Below, one piece after another: positions 1 to 7,613 of a DNA stretch of 18,954 bases (positions are counted from its first letter, which is position 1; each line of letters begins with the position of its first letter). The DNA comes from Desulfobulbaceae bacterium UBA2213. Lineage in GTDB: Bacteria > Desulfobacterota > Desulfobulbia > Desulfobulbales > Desulfocapsaceae. Below the pieces are notes generated by a model, which did not search any database, was not told where the DNA came from, and was given only the letters and a program-made list of their open reading frames with translations. Position numbers and translations under genes: made by a program. The DNA is taken from contig DCUN01000094.1 of the NCBI GenBank assembly GCA_002327225.1, positions 1 through 18,954 of the forward strand. Direction: 5' to 3'.

Positions 1-160
1 TAAAGTGGATGCCCAGCCGGAAACACTCCAGGGGTAGAAGCAATAACACATCCATCCTGCTTCATTTTTTTAGAAAGTTCACTTAATATTGAATCCACTG
101 GATACTGGCTCGTCCTGAAAGACGTCAGAACTCCCCGAGTTCCTAACACGCTGAACAATC
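1..160. other. Left-edge segment with no supportable gene
   Basis: This stretch before the first gene has no recognisable RNA, terminator or strong promoter. Both strands happen to be open over part of it. The plus strand is open from base 4 until a TGA at 181-183, and the minus strand is open from base 158 out through the window edge. Neither frame carries a motif I can assign and neither has a ribosome-binding site. It may hold the end of a neighbouring gene lying outside the window, or be ordinary intergenic DNA. Confidence 0.4.
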
Positions 161-868
161 ATGGATATTCGAACATTACCTGACCGGGAACGAGACATAT
201 ACAATAGGATCAAGAGCAGATACGAGCTCACCTTTGACAGCCTGAAGGTGGGAGGCAAGACCCTGCGCCTTCTGAAAATAGCCGATATTGAAGAATTTCT
301 TGACGGCAAGGATCCCTTTGCCAATGTCTCTGAATTTCCCTTCTGGGTCAAACTCTGGGAGGCAGCCATGGTTCTTTCCTATGTTATGAGCAGCCTGCCT
401 GAACCAAAAGGCAAGCGTGTTCTTGAACTGGGAGCAGGATTAGGCGCGCCAGGTCTGGCCGCCGCAGCAGCCGGGTTTGATGTGACTATTTCTGACTATG
501 AAGCAATTATCATGGATTTTCAAAAGGTGAGTGCAGCGGCATCCGGCCTGCATACTGTCACATTCACCCATCTCGACTGGCTGAATCCACCTGAGCTTGC
601 CCCTTTTGATGTCCTGGCAGGCGCGGAGATCCTTTTTCGAGAAGAATTTTTTGAGCCACTGCTCAATGTATTCAAGAAATATCTCAAGCCGGAGGGTTTT
701 ATCTATCTGGCCCACGACGCCCGCCGTAAAAGTCTGCCACTTTTTCTTGAGCAGGCCCAAAAAGACTTTGACATTACCCTCAATAAACAGGTTATAAAGA
801 AACAAGGTCAAGACATCACCATCATTGTAAATCGTCTGAGCCGAAGAAAAGACTGCCCCACAAAATGA
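161..868 (+). CDS. Class I SAM-dependent methyltransferase (Methyltransf_16 / lysine-methyltransferase-like)
   Basis: The 235-aa product has a Rossmann-type SAM-binding fold. Motif I (VLELGAGLGAPGL) is at residues 87-99, followed by an acidic strand end (TISDYE). The stretch PFWVKLWEAA near residue 60, just before motif I, is typical of the family that includes eukaryotic protein-lysine methyltransferases and nicotinamide N-methyltransferase-like proteins. VLAGAEILF, near residues 150-160, fills the post-SAM strand. No signal peptide or membrane segment is visible, so it should be cytoplasmic. The methyl acceptor cannot be told from sequence; a protein side chain is plausible. The ATG lacks a clear Shine-Dalgarno. 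The gene ends 15 bp before sirC and probably leads the tetrapyrrole operon, although no functional link to it is evident. Confidence 0.85.
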   Translation: MDIRTLPDRERDIYNRIKSRYELTFDSLKVGGKTLRLLKIADIEEFLDGKDPFANVSEFPFWVKLWEAAMVLSYVMSSLPEPKGKRVLELGAGLGAPGLAAAAAGFDVTISDYEAIIMDFQKVSAAASGLHTVTFTHLDWLNPPELAPFDVLAGAEILFREEFFEPLLNVFKKYLKPEGFIYLAHDARRKSLPLFLEQAQKDFDITLNKQVIKKQGQDITIIVNRLSRRKDCPTK

Positions 869-883
869 AGCACGGAAGACAAG

Positions 884-1555
884 ATGGCTTTGTATCCAAT
901 CAATTTGAATATCAGCGGTCACCTCTGTGTGGTCATAGGTGGTGGGGCCGTTGCTACACGGAAGATAAGCTCTCTTTTGTGCTGTGACGCGAGAGTGCGG
1001 GTTATCAGCCCTGAGATCTCTTCCGGGATACAACAATTCATAGACAAGCACCAGCTGGAATGGTTCCCAAGGGTCTATACCCCCGGGGATCTGCAGGGAG
1101 CAAGCCTGGCTTTTGCCTTGACTGACCGTCCTGAAGTTCAGTCTCAAATAACGATTGAGGCCAAAGAACATGGGATTCCGATAAATATTGGTGACAATCC
1201 CGAGGCCTGCACCTTTCAAACGGCCGCCACCATCCGCCGGGGAGACCTGCTGATCTCTATCTCGACCGGCGGCGGCAGTCCAGCCTTAGCCGCCGCTATC
1301 CGCAAAGAGATTGAATTGCAGTATGGCCCTGAATATGGCACACTGGTGACGCTGCTCCGCGATATCCGGAATCGTACGGATAGACAGAGCTCGTCCCAGG
1401 AACACCATACATTCCTGGTTGAAAAAATTCTCCAGACCAACGTCCTTTCTTTTCTCAAAGACAAAGATTGGCAACAACTGGAGACACAACTGTTTGAGAT
1501 TCTTCCACAGGACATGAATGTAGATGAAATAGTGCAGAATGTCCGAGGATACTGA
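884..1555 (+). CDS. sirC: Precorrin-2 dehydrogenase / sirohydrochlorin ferrochelatase (siroheme synthase N-domain type)
   Basis: The 223-aa protein matches the Met8p / CysG N-terminal family, which oxidises precorrin-2 to sirohydrochlorin with NAD+ and in some members inserts iron to give siroheme. The N-terminus carries the dinucleotide-binding motif VIGGGAVATRK (residues 17-27). NIGDNPEACTF contains Asp104, aligned with the catalytic Asp of Met8p, and ISISTGGGSPALA follows in the usual place. The length fits a stand-alone enzyme without the CysG methyltransferase half. A GGAAG lies just upstream of the ATG. It sits between a methyltransferase and ccsA-hemA, as in Geobacter and sulfate-reducer heme clusters. 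Siroheme would serve dissimilatory sulfite reductase and could feed the siroheme-dependent heme route; the genes for that route are not in this window. Confidence 0.9.
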   Translation: MALYPINLNISGHLCVVIGGGAVATRKISSLLCCDARVRVISPEISSGIQQFIDKHQLEWFPRVYTPGDLQGASLAFALTDRPEVQSQITIEAKEHGIPINIGDNPEACTFQTAATIRRGDLLISISTGGGSPALAAAIRKEIELQYGPEYGTLVTLLRDIRNRTDRQSSSQEHHTFLVEKILQTNVLSFLKDKDWQQLETQLFEILPQDMNVDEIVQNVRGY

Positions 1556-1625
1556 CCTTATGACGTACTGTATGTCTGAATCATGGGTTCTTCACCTGAT
1601 TCCCAACCCCTTAACCTGAATAATA

Positions 1626-2456
1626 ATGATGGACGAAACAAGTTATTTCCTTTTTCAGGCTGTTCTGGCCGCAAGCATCATGGCCCTGATCTTCTATGGC
1701 ATCTTTTTTGTCAAGCAGAAGGAAAAGATCAGAACTATCGCCAGACTGACCCTGCTTACTTCGGGCATTCTGCAAACCCTCTATATCCTGCTTCGCTATC
1801 TGCAGGCCGGGTACACACCGATCACCTCACAACATGAGACGATTGTTTTTTTTGCATGGTCGGTGACATGGGCCTATCTTTCCTTCCGCTGGCGATATAC
1901 AGTCAAAAATTTTGGCGCCTTTATCTCCCTCCTGGTTTTCATCCTGCTCCTGATTGCCGCAAACGCGTCCCGCACCATACTTCCACTGCCACCAGCCCTG
2001 CAAAGCAACTGGCTGCCAATACATGCCGGGATTTCAGTTATATCGTATGGCTTTCTGGCCTTGGGATTCTGCAGCGGAGTTATGTATCTCCTGCAGGAAC
2101 GTGAACTGAAAAGCAAGCGATTTGGCTATTTCTTCACCCGCCTGCCCTCGCTCGATTCACTCGACCAACTCAACAGCCACTGCCTGGCCACCGGTTTTAT
2201 CCTCTTCACCCTTGGCATCATTACCGGTTCAATCTGGGCCAGTAATGCCTGGGGAACCTACTGGCACTGGGATCCCAAGGAGACCTGGTCGCTGATCACC
2301 TGGTTTCTTTATGCCGCCCAGATTCATCAGCGTTTTTCTGCCGGTTGGCGAGGCAAGCGGGCAGCGGTCATGGCCGTTATCGGTTTTGCCGCAGTGCTCT
2401 TTACCCTCTGGGGAGTAACATATCTGCTCGGAGGCGTGCACAGCTATGCCCGGTGA
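1626..2456 (+). CDS. ccsA: CcsA/HemX-family cytochrome c assembly membrane protein
   Basis: The 276-aa integral membrane protein has about eight hydrophobic segments from residue 7 onward. The diagnostic tryptophan-rich heme-handling motif is WGTYWHWDPKE at residues 209-219. Two further histidines are placed like the conserved axial ligands of the family: His133 (in PIHAGISVISYG) and His272, close to the C-terminus. CcsA acts with CcsB (ResB) in System II to deliver heme across the inner membrane to apocytochrome c. No ccsB is in the window. The start is one of two adjacent ATGs (1626 or 1629), with a weak ribosome-binding site, and about 70 bp separate it from sirC. Its 3' end overlaps hemA by 11 bp, so the two are probably translationally coupled. 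HemX of Bacillus, which also neighbours hemA, belongs to the same superfamily, so a role in controlling HemA level is an alternative. Confidence 0.85.
   Translation: MMDETSYFLFQAVLAASIMALIFYGIFFVKQKEKIRTIARLTLLTSGILQTLYILLRYLQAGYTPITSQHETIVFFAWSVTWAYLSFRWRYTVKNFGAFISLLVFILLLIAANASRTILPLPPALQSNWLPIHAGISVISYGFLALGFCSGVMYLLQERELKSKRFGYFFTRLPSLDSLDQLNSHCLATGFILFTLGIITGSIWASNAWGTYWHWDPKETWSLITWFLYAAQIHQRFSAGWRGKRAAVMAVIGFAAVLFTLWGVTYLLGGVHSYAR
2430..2434 (+). promoter_or_regulatory. Ribosome-binding site that selects the hemA start
   Basis: A GGAGG lies inside the last codons of ccsA, 11 nt before the ATG at 2446 and 23 nt before the alternative in-frame ATG at 2458. The spacing favours 2446, giving the 11-bp overlap with ccsA. 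Confidence 0.6.
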
Positions 2457-3720
2457 TATGATTTTGCTCTTTGGGGTGAACCATAAGACAACCCCTCTGG
2501 CCGTGCGTGAGAAGCTGGCCGTTGGCAATGGATACGAAGAACCTTTACAGGCCCTGCGCAACATTACCGGCTGCAAGGAGTGCTACCTGCTTTCCACCTG
2601 CAACCGGGTAGAGATACTCGTTATTGCTCAGGAAAACGCCCAAGTGGAAGAGGCCCTGTCCACGCTTCTTTTTGGCGATTCGGTAGCACCGGAACTTCGT
2701 CATGACTATCTCTATATCCACCGCAATAATGAGGCAGTGCACCACCTCTTTATGGTTGCAACCAGCCTTGACTCCATGATTGTGGGAGAGGCCCAGATCT
2801 TAGGTCAATTGAAAGAAGCCTATCGTCATGCCTCAGAGCATAAATGTACAGGACCAATCCTGAACAAACTGCTGCATAAGTCTTTCTCCGTGGCCAAGCG
2901 GGTGCGCAGCGAGACCCAGATCGGCGCTTCCGCGGTCTCTATCAGCTATGCCGCAGTAGAGCTTGCCAAAAAGATCTTCGGCAATCTCGAGGATAAGAAT
3001 GTCCTCCTGGTCGGGGCAGGCGAGATGGCAGAGCTTGCCGCCGAACATCTGGTCAGCCAGGGGGTGCGCAAAGTGGTGGTGGCCAACCGAACGTTAGCCA
3101 GGGCTATGGATCTGGCCAAACGATTCAATGGGACCGCCGTCTCTCTCGACGAACTCTTTTCTCAGCTTGAACAGGCGGATATCGTCATCAGCTCCACCGG
3201 GGCGCCCAACATTATCCTTCATAAAAATGATGTCAAACCAATCATGCGTGCCCGCCGCAATGAGCCGATCTTTTTTATCGATATTGCTGTTCCCCGTGAT
3301 CTGGATCCGGAACTGAATGACCTGGACAATGTCTACCTCTACGATATTGACGACCTGCAGAATGTGGTCGAGACAAATAAATCAGAACGTGACAAAGAGG
3401 CGGTCAAGGCCCGCCGGATTGTTGATGAAGAGACCCTGAAATTCCAGAACTGGCTGGATAGCCTGGCCATTGTCCCCACCATTGCCGCCCTCAGAAAGAA
3501 AGCGGATGACATCTGCCGGAGTGAGTTGGAACGGACAATGTGCCGCCTGCAGCACCTTAGCCCCGATGAGCAGAAGACTATTGAAAAAATGGCCTTGGCC
3601 ATCAGCTCAAAACTTCTGCATGACCCCGTCTCTTTTCTCAAAAATGAAAGTTGCAAAGAACAGAATGAAATAAAGGTGGAGATAATCCGCACTGCCTTTG
3701 GTCTGGTGGATACAAACTGA
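2446..3720 (+). CDS. hemA: Glutamyl-tRNA reductase
   Basis: HemA reduces glutamyl-tRNA(Glu) with NADPH to glutamate-1-semialdehyde, the first committed step of the C5 tetrapyrrole pathway. The 424-aa length is normal. The catalytic domain opens with LLFGVNHKTTPL and contains STCNRVEI, in which Cys52 is the thioester-forming nucleophile. MIVGEAQILGQ follows near residue 110. The NADPH-binding Rossmann motif LLVGAGEMAELAA is around residues 187-199. A long helical spine and C-terminal dimerisation region (residues ~310-424) complete the fold. It lies in a sirC-ccsA-hemA block, so tetrapyrrole precursor supply and cytochrome c maturation are likely transcribed together. hemC and hemD, which often follow hemA in related bacteria, are absent; an unrecognised gene follows instead. 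Confidence 0.97.
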   Translation: MPGDMILLFGVNHKTTPLAVREKLAVGNGYEEPLQALRNITGCKECYLLSTCNRVEILVIAQENAQVEEALSTLLFGDSVAPELRHDYLYIHRNNEAVHHLFMVATSLDSMIVGEAQILGQLKEAYRHASEHKCTGPILNKLLHKSFSVAKRVRSETQIGASAVSISYAAVELAKKIFGNLEDKNVLLVGAGEMAELAAEHLVSQGVRKVVVANRTLARAMDLAKRFNGTAVSLDELFSQLEQADIVISSTGAPNIILHKNDVKPIMRARRNEPIFFIDIAVPRDLDPELNDLDNVYLYDIDDLQNVVETNKSERDKEAVKARRIVDEETLKFQNWLDSLAIVPTIAALRKKADDICRSELERTMCRLQHLSPDEQKTIEKMALAISSKLLHDPVSFLKNESCKEQNEIKVEIIRTAFGLVDTN

Positions 3721-4328
3721 TGTCCCGCCCACGCCAGGAAGTTCTGGAAGAGGAGTGGCTCATTGTCCGTCATTCAGGAGAAATCCCGGAGATTGCCCTC
3801 CACTCCGCTCTCTATTATCTTACTGACGATCCGGATGGCCCGCGCCTGCAATTAAGCGGGGAGGAAAGAGAGTCTTTACAGGAAGCTGCCGCCACCCGCT
3901 ATCACGAGATCATCATGCGCGATCTTTGCTTTGAAAACCGGGAGCTTAGCATTTATCGAGGCGTACGGCGGGCTATCTGTAACTGGCACCGTTTTGTCGC
4001 CTTCTGTAAACGACAGGATAGGACTGATTACACCTCAACCGAACCGGACAAAGCTCGCCGCTCACTTCATGGGCAGATACTGCGCCACCGCAGCGCCACC
4101 ACAGAGGCCCTTCTTCATTTAGTGCAGAAAAGCCGGCAGTCAAACGGCAAAACCAGCACGGACGCCGGTCGCTCTTTATCCATTTATGGAGCGGACGACA
4201 CGGGGCCGTCCTTAGCCTGCAGTTTCAACTGTACTTTTCATGAGTTCACCCTTTTTGCCCGTGAGCTCGGGATCACAGAAGAACAGCTGCCTCCCGATAT
4301 CCATCTCTTCTGCCGCGAACAAATTTAA
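3720..4328 (+). CDS. Unrecognised 202-aa protein translationally coupled to hemA
   Basis: I do not recognise this family. The ATG shares its A with the hemA stop codon (TGATG), so its translation is very likely coupled to hemA. Base composition matches the hemA region (about 60% G+C in the counted line 4081-4140), which argues that it is a native operon member. The product is soluble, rich in Arg, His and Glu, with no signal peptide or membrane segment. The first 120 residues look mainly helical (PEIALHSALYYLTDD, then RRAICNWHRFVAFCKR). The C-terminal third has ACSFNCTFHEFTLFARELG, with two Cys and a His near each other, but no complete metal-binding signature. A role in tetrapyrrole or cytochrome metabolism is suggested only by position. 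Confidence 0.75.
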   Translation: MSRPRQEVLEEEWLIVRHSGEIPEIALHSALYYLTDDPDGPRLQLSGEERESLQEAAATRYHEIIMRDLCFENRELSIYRGVRRAICNWHRFVAFCKRQDRTDYTSTEPDKARRSLHGQILRHRSATTEALLHLVQKSRQSNGKTSTDAGRSLSIYGADDTGPSLACSFNCTFHEFTLFARELGITEEQLPPDIHLFCREQI

Positions 4329-4431
4329 TGCATAATACATAAACCCTTGGTGCCAAAAGAAAATAAAAAGATATTTGCAAAGGTTAAAGGTTAATCAACA
4401 AGGCATTATAGCGAACAACAGGTAGGAAGTT

Positions 4432-4779
4432 ATGGAAATAATAATACTTGCAAACAGTAGCAGTAGAGATGAACCATACACAGTAGCAATTTCGTTTACA
4501 GAAACAGGTCTGTCCATTTTCTGTAATTGCCCAGCAGGGGAATGGGGAAAGTACTGCAAACATAAAATGGCAGTACTATTAGGCGATGAAAAAATACTCT
4601 ATGATGATAAACAGATCGAAAATTTCAATAAAGCATCAAAATGGATTTCTGAATCATCCTATCCTCTTTTAGTAGCAAAACTTCGAGAATCCGAGAAGGA
4701 ATTAGAAGCTGTCAAGAAAACCATCAAAAATATGAAAGAGGAAATTGCCTATTCAATGAAAGAAGGCCTTAAATCATGA
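4432..4779 (+). CDS. Small SWIM zinc-finger protein
   Basis: The 115-aa protein carries a SWIM-type zinc site, CNCPAGEWGKYCKH at residues 31-44, fitting CxC...CxH with Cys31, Cys33, Cys42 and His44. SWIM domains mediate DNA or protein binding in prokaryotic SNF2 ATPases and many stand-alone proteins. The rest is a short beta-rich N-terminus and a charged C-terminal helix (residues ~75-115) with coiled-coil character, rich in Lys and Glu. An AGGAAG lies just before the ATG. Its last four bases (ATGA, 4776-4779) overlap the start of the next gene, so the pair should be expressed in a fixed ratio. Composition marks it as foreign to this locus. The SWIM motif is clear; the biological role is unknown. 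Confidence 0.75.
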   Translation: MEIIILANSSSRDEPYTVAISFTETGLSIFCNCPAGEWGKYCKHKMAVLLGDEKILYDDKQIENFNKASKWISESSYPLLVAKLRESEKELEAVKKTIKNMKEEIAYSMKEGLKS

Positions 4780-5282
4780 GAACTAGTACGAGGCAAAGTA
4801 AACGTAGTCATGCGCTAATTGCTAATTTCGTTGATGGTTTCGCACTTGGCTGGACAATGGCTGTCCCAGAATCTTTCAAGGAAGCTCTCGATATTAAACT
4901 AACCCCAAGGATATTAGCTGGAAAAAAAGAAATGATCTGGACTCAGGGTCCCATTTATAATTTCCATGAGGGAGATACTTTTTACGATACAAAACTGGCA
5001 TATAAAAAATGGCGGGAAGCTCTAAAGCATTTCAAATTATGCGTGCAGGTTCACTCTGTCTCTTCATCTGGATATGTAACTGATGAAACAAAGACAGATG
5101 GTTTAGTTGTCAAATATGGATCTCTAATATTCAAAGTTTATCGACCAGACGAAGAAAAAACAGCAGTGAAAGAATGTGAAGTGATTGAGTGTGTCCAAGA
5201 TGACTTTGTAACCTTTCTACAAACAGGGATCATCCGTACAAATGAAAAGAAGCAGTTAAATTTATACGGGGAAAAGGCCTAA
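4776..5282 (+). CDS. Unrecognised 168-aa partner of the SWIM protein
   Basis: I do not recognise the family. The protein starts with a basic segment (RTSTRQSKRSH) followed by a moderately hydrophobic stretch (ANFVDGFALGW) too polar to be a clear membrane helix. The middle is mixed alpha/beta with aromatic and charged residues (IYNFHEGDTFYDTK, AYKKWREALKHFK). The C-terminal half looks beta-rich (GLVVKYGSLIFKVYRPDEE). Three Cys residues (CVQV, ECEV, ECVQ) are present but not as a metal motif. It begins at the ATGA overlap with the SWIM gene, with GAAGG as a likely ribosome-binding site, and shares the same low G+C. Stable pairing with a SWIM protein suggests a two-component module; nothing in the sequence shows its activity. 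Confidence 0.7.
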   Translation: MRTSTRQSKRSHALIANFVDGFALGWTMAVPESFKEALDIKLTPRILAGKKEMIWTQGPIYNFHEGDTFYDTKLAYKKWREALKHFKLCVQVHSVSSSGYVTDETKTDGLVVKYGSLIFKVYRPDEEKTAVKECEVIECVQDDFVTFLQTGIIRTNEKKQLNLYGEKA

Positions 5283-5336
5283 TATAATCATTATGACTCA
5301 CAACAAAATATCAAGAGTACTATAAAGGAGAAGAAC

Positions 5337-5525
5337 ATGCCCTATGTGAACATCCGGGTGGCCGGTAAGTTGAGCAAGAAACAGAAAGAAAATATCTGTA
5401 AGGGAGTAACCGAGGTCATTGCCCGGGAGGCGGCCAAACCACCTGAGTCCATCCTCATCTTTATCGATGAAGTTGTCCATGAGAATATCGCCAAAGGCGG
5501 AACCCTGCTCCAGTCTCCAAAATAA
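5337..5525 (+). CDS. 4-oxalocrotonate tautomerase family protein
   Basis: The 62-aa product begins MPYVNIRVAG. After removal of the initiator Met, the N-terminal proline is the general base of the tautomerase family, and length and fold signature agree: a beta strand, a helix with KLSKKQKENICKGVTEVI, then ILIFIDEV. Members act as small homo-oligomers on enol/keto pairs of 2-oxo acids; the substrate here is unknown. AAGGAG at 5325-5330, six bases before the ATG, is a strong ribosome-binding site. The stop is 6 bp before ligA, which lacks its own good site, so ligA is probably translated by coupling to this small gene. Composition returns to that of the genomic background here. Confidence 0.85.
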   Translation: MPYVNIRVAGKLSKKQKENICKGVTEVIAREAAKPPESILIFIDEVVHENIAKGGTLLQSPK

Positions 5526-5531
5526 ACAGCA

Positions 5532-7550
5532 ATGGACGTTGAAAAAAGAATCCACGAGTTGCGCCGACTACTACAAAAACACGCCCATCTCTATTACGAC
5601 CTTGCTGATCCGCTCATCTCGGACGGAGAGTATGACCAGCTCTTCAATGAACTTGTGCGTCTTGAAGAGGAACATCCCGAGCTGGTCGTTCCTGATTCCC
5701 CAACTCAGCGGCCAGGGGGGGCACCCCTTGACAAGTTTGAACAGGTGGTGCATCGCCTGCCCATGCTCAGCCTTAAGAATGCCTCCAGCGCGGACGACCT
5801 TATCAAATTTGAGAAGAAACTACTGCTTTTCCTGAAACCCAATATCACGCTTGATGCCCTGTCCTACATGGCAGAACCCAAAATTGACGGCCTGGCCGTG
5901 GAACTCATCTACGAGAAGGGCAGGTTGCTCCAGGGCAGCACTCGAGGTGATGGAAATACGGGTGAAGATATTACGGCCCAGGTCAAGACGATCTCTTCCA
6001 TCCCTCTTCAACTCCATAACCAACTCGATAGTCGGTTTACGCAGCGATTGGAAGTGCGCGGTGAAGTCTTTCTGGATCGCAATACCTTCATAAAGATTAA
6101 TCACGAACTGATCCAACGCGAGGAACCCCTTTTTGCCAACCCCCGCAATGCCGCCGCCGGCTCCCTGCGCCAGCTTGACCCTGCCATTACGGCCCAGCGA
6201 TCTCTTAAATTCCTGGCCTATGGCGTTGCTGATCCCAGCCAGACACCCTGTTCCACTCAACATGAACTCCTTTCCTGGCTGGAAAGCCTGGGGCTGCCGG
6301 TCAGTGAACTCACCCGGGTCTGTCCGTCGCTCGCCGATGTCTTCACTCGTTTTGATCAACTTGCCGCTCTGCGTCATACCCTGCCCTATGAAATTGACGG
6401 CATGGTGGTCAAGGTTGATAATCTGAGTCTTCAGCAACGATTGGGAAATAAAACTATAGCTCCACTTTGGGCCATTGCCTGTAAATTTCCACCCCTCCAG
6501 GCAACAACAATACTTAACAAAGTTGACTTCCAAGTAGGTAGAACCGGTGCAATAACACCTGTGGCATTACTTAAGTCTGTAGAATTAGGTGGAGTAATGG
6601 TAAGCAGGGCCACTCTATATAATTACAATGACTTTAATCGCAAAGACCTGCGTGTAGGCGACACGGTTCTCATACAAAGGGCTGGCGATGTTATCCCCGA
6701 GGTGGTAAAGGCCATTGTCGAAAAACGGGATGGTAGCGAAGCCCCCATCATCATGCCCGCACAGTGTCCGGTGTGCACCCATGGATTGCTCAAACCTGCC
6801 GGAGAGGCCGTGACCCGCTGCGTCAATCCCCACTGTCCTGCCCAACGGCTGCACTCCCTTATCCATTTCACTTCCAAAGCCGGCCTTGACATTGAAGGAC
6901 TGGGAAAAAAGAGCATGGCACAGCTCTTTACCCTGGAGCTGGTGCGGGACATCCCCGACATCTTTACCCTGGACCGTGATCAGCTGGCCGGCCTGGAAGG
7001 ATGGGGAGACAAATCAGCCGACAAGGTGATGGTTGCCATCCAGGCGGCAAAACAGCCGCCGCTTGGGAAATTTCTTGGCGCACTCGGTATCCGTTTTGTG
7101 GGAGAGGTGAACGCCTCCCGCCTGGAGCAGAGGTTCCCGTCGCTGCAGCAACTCATGGATACCTCCATGGAAGCCCTGCTGGAGATTGAGGGGATCGGGA
7201 AGCAGGCCGCCTGCAGCATTGTTGATTATTTCAGCGACCCCACCGTACGTGCCATGTTTGCCCGTCTGCAACAGGCAGGAGTGACGCCGGAGGCAGGCCG
7301 CCGGAAGTCTCTAGAGGAGCAGCCACTGAGCGGCCAGGTCTTCCTCTTTACCGGCACCCTGGCCACCCTGTCGCGCGAAGAAGCCAAAAAGCTGGTCAAG
7401 GATCAGGGCGGCCAGATCGCCGCCACCGTCACCCAAAAGATGACCCACCTGGTTGCCGGTGAAAAAGCAGGATCAAAATTGACAAAAGCCAAAGAGCTTG
7501 GCAAGATTATCCTGACGGAGCATGAATTTTTGCGGATGCTTCACCATTGA
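5532..7550 (+). CDS. ligA: NAD+-dependent DNA ligase
   Basis: LigA seals nicks in duplex DNA using NAD+. The 672-aa length is standard. In order it has the Ia NAD-binding helices (HLYYDLADPLISDGEYD), and the adenylation domain with the active-site Lys117 in EPKIDGLAVE (KxDG at 117-120). The OB-fold region includes FQVGRTGAITPVA. A four-Cys zinc finger follows (Cys412, 415, 430, 435). Helix-hairpin-helix repeats span roughly residues 450-590 (GLDIEGLGKK, LLEIEGIGKQAA), and a C-terminal BRCT domain covers about 598-672. All key residues are present, so the enzyme should be functional. An internal stretch around 6440-6650 uses markedly more A/T-ending codons than the rest of the gene. There is no strong ribosome-binding site. 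Confidence 0.97.
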   Translation: MDVEKRIHELRRLLQKHAHLYYDLADPLISDGEYDQLFNELVRLEEEHPELVVPDSPTQRPGGAPLDKFEQVVHRLPMLSLKNASSADDLIKFEKKLLLFLKPNITLDALSYMAEPKIDGLAVELIYEKGRLLQGSTRGDGNTGEDITAQVKTISSIPLQLHNQLDSRFTQRLEVRGEVFLDRNTFIKINHELIQREEPLFANPRNAAAGSLRQLDPAITAQRSLKFLAYGVADPSQTPCSTQHELLSWLESLGLPVSELTRVCPSLADVFTRFDQLAALRHTLPYEIDGMVVKVDNLSLQQRLGNKTIAPLWAIACKFPPLQATTILNKVDFQVGRTGAITPVALLKSVELGGVMVSRATLYNYNDFNRKDLRVGDTVLIQRAGDVIPEVVKAIVEKRDGSEAPIIMPAQCPVCTHGLLKPAGEAVTRCVNPHCPAQRLHSLIHFTSKAGLDIEGLGKKSMAQLFTLELVRDIPDIFTLDRDQLAGLEGWGDKSADKVMVAIQAAKQPPLGKFLGALGIRFVGEVNASRLEQRFPSLQQLMDTSMEALLEIEGIGKQAACSIVDYFSDPTVRAMFARLQQAGVTPEAGRRKSLEEQPLSGQVFLFTGTLATLSREEAKKLVKDQGGQIAATVTQKMTHLVAGEKAGSKLTKAKELGKIILTEHEFLRMLHH

Positions 7551-7613
7551 TTGCTCCGGCACAGTCACAACCAATCACAACAAGAACGCCCGCTCATTTA
7601 ACAAAGGAAAAAG

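Larger units (their letters stand above)
4329..5336. other. AT-rich inserted block in a GC-richer operon
   Basis: Hand-counted G+C is about 35% for 4441-4500 and 32% for 4981-5040, against about 60% for 4081-4140 just upstream. Codon use also shifts to ATA, TTA and AAA. The block contains two overlapping genes and splits the tetrapyrrole block from the tautomerase-ligA block, all on the same strand. No transposase, integrase, tRNA or clear flanking repeat is visible at either edge. The non-coding leader 4329-4431 is A-rich and contains a short AAAGGTTAAAGGTTAA tandem; no confident promoter hexamers were found. Horizontal acquisition is my inference from composition. Confidence 0.65.

Noticed and set aside
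440..1219. A 259-codon minus-strand frame opposite the first methyltransferase and sirC
   Set aside because: It runs antisense through two genes with clear family motifs, has no recognisable domain and no ribosome-binding site.
1583..1837. A plus-strand frame starting before ccsA
   Set aside because: It overlaps the well-supported ccsA frame, has a low-complexity composition and no family resemblance.
5283..5336. Promoter for the tautomerase-ligA unit
   Set aside because: TATAAA is present but overlaps the ribosome-binding site and has no -35 at a suitable distance.
5820..6533. A 237-codon minus-strand frame inside ligA
   Set aside because: It is antisense to the KxDG domain of ligA; a shadow of the coding frame with no motif of its own.
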